Position numbers and translations under genes: made by a program
Source of the DNA: CAZAQK01 sp046344715
Lineage (GTDB): Bacteria > Pseudomonadota > Alphaproteobacteria > Rickettsiales > SXRF01
Direction of reading: 5' to 3'
Length of the DNA stretch: 64,000 nucleotides
Assembly: GCA_046344715.1 (NCBI GenBank)
Contig: JBKDKX010000006.1
Coordinates: forward strand, 106,876-170,875
Shown here: one piece after another, positions 62,283 through 64,000 of the stretch
Numbering within the stretch: position 1 is the first letter of the stretch
How the letters are laid out: each line of letters opens with the position of its first letter
The notes under the pieces: model-generated
Told to the model about the DNA's origin: nothing
What the model saw: only the letters and a program-made list of their open reading frames with translations
Databases searched by the model: none

Positions 62283-62717
62283 TTACGCTCCTACCACTTC
62301 AAGACCCATAGACTGGGCAGAGCCGCGAATCATACGCGCCGCCGCTTCAACGTCATGGGCATTCAAATCCTGCATTTTCTGCTTAGCAATCTCACGGATC
62401 TGATCCATAGTGATTTTACCCGCCTTGGCACCCTTGCCAGGCGTTTGCGATCCAGACTGAATCTTGGCTGCCTTCTTGAGGAAGAAAGAAACCGGAGGGG
62501 TTTTGGTTATAAACGTAAAAGTGCGATCCTGATACGCAGTAATAATAACCGGGATTGGCGCGCCTGGCTCCATTTTCTGGGTAGCGGCGTTGAATGCCTT
62601 GCAGAATTCCATGATATTCAGGCCACGCTGACCGAGAGCCGGGCCTACTGGTGGGGATGGGTTAGCTTTACCTGCCGGAATCTCCAGCTTCACGTAACCG
62701 ACAATTTTTTTTGCCAT
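62283..62717 (-). CDS. rplK: 50S ribosomal protein L11
   Basis: L11 forms part of the GTPase-associated centre. The 144-residue product begins MAKKIVGYVKLEIPAGKANP with the proline-rich hinge PSPPVGPALGQRGLNIMEFC and ends at the RNA-binding domain. An in-frame ATG 57 nt upstream (62774) adds an unconserved stretch; AAAGAG before 62717 and conservation favour the start used here. Confidence 0.97.
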   Translation of the reverse strand: MAKKIVGYVKLEIPAGKANPSPPVGPALGQRGLNIMEFCKAFNAATQKMEPGAPIPVIITAYQDRTFTFITKTPPVSFFLKKAAKIQSGSQTPGKGAKAGKITMDQIREIAKQKMQDLNAHDVEAAARMIRGSAQSMGLEVVGA

Positions 62718-62858
62718 TATATACTCTTTCGTAAGTGGTGTTAACGCCCGCATCACGCTGGTTTTCAGCGGCACAGACTCCCATAAACTTCGCCCCTTTA
62801 TGCAAGGGAGGCGGATTTATAGGTGGTTATTTTTTCTATTGCAAGCGAAAATTTGCAC

Positions 62859-63398
62859 TTATGCAACTTTTTCCACCTGACTGTATTCGAGATCCACAGG
62901 GGTTGGGCGGCCGAAAATAGATACTGACACCTTAACCCTCTGCTTTTCCTCATCAACCCCCTCGATCATACCGGTGAAGGTATCAAACGGACCGTCGATG
63001 ATTTTAACATTCTCGCCCACTTCAAAGTGCACGGTGGATTTAGGATGATCAATACCCTCACGCACCTGCGCGAAAATGGATTCCGCTTCTTTTTCGGTGA
63101 TAGGAACAGGCTTTCCCTTTCCGCCGCCGCCAAGAAAACCTGTGACTTTTGCGGTGTTTTTCACCATATGCCATGTGGCATCGGAGAGCTGCATTTTCAC
63201 CATCACATAACCAGGGAAAAACTTGCGCTCTGCCTGCACCTTCTTGCCACGGCGCACTTCGGTGACTTCTTCAACCGGCACCACCACTTCCTCAATCAGA
63301 GAGGTGAGGTTTTTCTGCACGGCCTGCTCTTTAATGGACTGCGCCACTTTTTTCTCAAAGCCTGAATGTGCCTGAACAATATACCAACGGGCGTTCAT
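62859..63398 (-). CDS. nusG: Transcription elongation/termination factor NusG
   Basis: NusG joins RNA polymerase and links it to Rho and the ribosome. The 179-residue protein begins MNARWYIVQAHSGFEKKVA, with the NGN domain (about 1-120, FFPGYVMVKM) and a KOW domain near the end (GENVKIIDGPFDTFTGMIEGV). AAGGAG sits 8 nt before the ATG at 63398. A further in-frame start 54 nt upstream would overlap secE and is not used. Confidence 0.97.
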   Translation of the reverse strand: MNARWYIVQAHSGFEKKVAQSIKEQAVQKNLTSLIEEVVVPVEEVTEVRRGKKVQAERKFFPGYVMVKMQLSDATWHMVKNTAKVTGFLGGGGKGKPVPITEKEAESIFAQVREGIDHPKSTVHFEVGENVKIIDGPFDTFTGMIEGVDEEKQRVKVSVSIFGRPTPVDLEYSQVEKVA

Positions 63399-63409
63399 TT
63401 TATAACTCC

Positions 63410-63601
63410 TTAAATACCAATTATCATCCGCACGATTGTGCCAATAAACCAATCCACAAACACAAAAAACGTCGCAGCAACCGTAACCAACGCCAGCACC
63501 ATCAGCGTGGAAACTGTGGTTTCCTTGCGGGTTGGCCAGGTAACCTTATGCATTTCCTGACGCACTTCGCGGATAAATTTTGCCGGATTCAAATTTGCCA
63601 T
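63410..63601 (-). CDS. secE: Preprotein translocase subunit SecE
   Basis: The small essential SecYEG subunit that clamps SecY. The 63-residue product has the conserved FIREVRQEMHKVTWPTRKET region (about 8-27) and a single membrane segment (about 31-55), the short form found in alphaproteobacteria. The ATG at 63601 is preferred to a GTG 9 nt upstream. nusG begins 11 nt after its stop. Confidence 0.95.
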   Translation of the reverse strand: MANLNPAKFIREVRQEMHKVTWPTRKETTVSTLMVLALVTVAATFFVFVDWFIGTIVRMIIGI

Positions 63602-63683
63602 AACTCTCACATTTTTTGGGGGAAGCCAGTGCTTATAGCGGAAAAATCAGTGAATGCAAGGAGATTCGCAATACTTTCCTTAT

Positions 63684-63719
63684 CATTACAAAAGGGGGCA
63701 AAAGCCCCCTTTTGTAATG
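63684..63719 (-). terminator. Long hairpin overlapping the tRNA-Trp 3' end
   Basis: CATTACAAAAGGGGGC (63684-63699) and GCCCCCTTTTGTAATG (63704-63719) make a perfect 16-bp stem with a 4-nt loop. On the minus strand the inner stem ends in CCCCCTTTTG, a fair terminator for tuf/tRNA-Trp transcription. The outer base pairs include the tRNA CCA region (63718-63720). Confidence 0.75.
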
Positions 63720-63793
63720 GCAGGGGCGACAGGGTTCGAACCTGCGACCTGCGGTTTTGGAGACCGCCGCTCTACCAGCTGAGCTACACCCCT
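63718..63793 (-). tRNA. tRNA-Trp (anticodon CCA)
   Basis: The 76-nt tRNA on the minus strand has acceptor stem AGGGGTG/CGCCCCT, D-arm GCTC...GAGC, anticodon loop CTCCAAA (anticodon CCA) closed by GCGGT/ACCGC, T-loop TTCGAAC, discriminator G and encoded CCA. It sits between tuf and secE, its normal place in proteobacteria. Confidence 0.96.
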
Positions 63794-63796
63794 ATA

Positions 63797-63860
63797 AGTA
63801 GGGGGTTAGGGATTAGGGGCTGGGGGTTAGAAAACCCCAAACCCCAAGCCCCAAACCCTA
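63797..63860. repeat. G-rich short-word repeat with inverted half
   Basis: The left half is made of GGGG runs (TAGGGATTAGGGGCTGGGGG, 63811-63830) and the right half of CCCC runs (AACCCCAAACCCCAAGCCCC, 63833-63852). They can fold on each other imperfectly, or the G-rich strand could form a quadruplex. It fills the tuf to tRNA-Trp spacer. Exact pairing was judged by eye. Confidence 0.6.
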
Positions 63861-63865
63861 TCTAA

Positions 63866-64000
63866 CTACTCAACAATTTTTGCGACTACGCCGGCACCGA
63901 CGGTACGGCCACCTTCGCGGATAGCGAAGCGCACGCCTTCTTCCATCGCTATTGGCGATATCAGCGTTACTTCCATCGTCACGTTGTCACCTGGCATCAC
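63866..64000 (-). CDS. tuf: Elongation factor Tu, C-terminal end (partial)
   Basis: The last 44 codons of tuf on the minus strand are present; the gene continues past the window edge. The translated end (VMPGDNVTMEVTLISPIAME, then RFAIREGGRTVGAGVVAKIV) is the conserved barrel domain 3 of EF-Tu. Position next to tRNA-Trp-secE-nusG agrees. Confidence 0.97.
   Translation of the reverse strand: MMPGDNVTMEVTLISPIAMEEGVRFAIREGGRTVGAGVVAKIVE

Overview
The window is a gene-dense piece of an alphaproteobacterial chromosome (about half GC by eye). The evidence is gene order and family type. There is an mltG-fabF-acpP-fabG-fabD block facing rpsF-rpsR-DUF2232-rplI-dnaB-alr. A radA-cvpA-purF-SDR-EI24 run follows later. 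secA is divergent from a parvulin-argJ-mutT-methyltransferase-comF run. An isocitrate dehydrogenase of the eukaryote-like NADP type and a rlmB ... rpoC-rpoB-rplL-rplJ-rplA-rplK-nusG-secE-tRNA-Trp-tuf locus complete the picture. A solitary tRNA-Ile(GAU), scattered palindromic repeats and a fragment of a gene transfer agent (GTA) are compatible with a deep-branching lineage (Rickettsiales, Holosporales, Rhodospirillales or Micavibrio-like), but the order cannot be settled from this window. P450, TonB receptor, desaturase and nearly complete biosynthetic genes argue against an extremely reduced endosymbiont.

Layout. 0.1-9.5 kb: cell wall lytic transglycosylase, type II fatty acid synthesis, S6/S18/L9, replicative helicase. 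9.5-15.1 kb: alanine racemase, then an accessory insert (a fused GTA tail-chaperone gene, two paralogous membrane-anchored proteins, a DUF6973-like protein), then an Mla-type lipid ABC transporter whose permease and ATPase genes are separated by a phage-type ORF6N gene. 15.2-24.3 kb: orphan gene, desaturase, secA, lipoprotein, parvulin, argJ, mutT, NDUFAF5-like methyltransferase, comF. 24.4-30 kb: periplasmic binding protein and a methionine synthase split into two genes with a rhodanese and a K+-channel-like gene between them. 30-37 kb: radA, cvpA, purF, SDR, EI24, lipoprotein, icd. 37-43 kb: accessory cluster of cytochrome P450, VAO-type flavoprotein, TonB-dependent receptor and a LuxI-superfamily acyl synthase. 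43-52 kb: a 584-bp spacer rich in DnaA-box-like sites, SRPBCC and PaiB-like genes, tRNA-Ile, diguanylate cyclase, ubiD operon, rlmB, two glycosyltransferases. 52-64 kb: rpoC, rpoB, ribosomal proteins, nusG, secE, tRNA-Trp and the 3' end of tuf.

Between the genes lie several families of small repeats: hairpins of CCCGC-type palindromes, about 80-nt inverted repeats with GAAGCAATCC arms, and degenerate short tandem repeats that fold into hairpins at operon borders. Some have entered coding sequence: the last 12 residues of RlmB come from one, and the first residues of MutT and of an SDR come from another.

The most unusual loci are the P450/flavoprotein/TonB/LuxI-like cluster, the split metH operon with its inserted genes, and the GTA-fragment plus toxin-like cassette between alr and mlaE. 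No rRNA gene, CRISPR array, IS element or complete prophage is visible.
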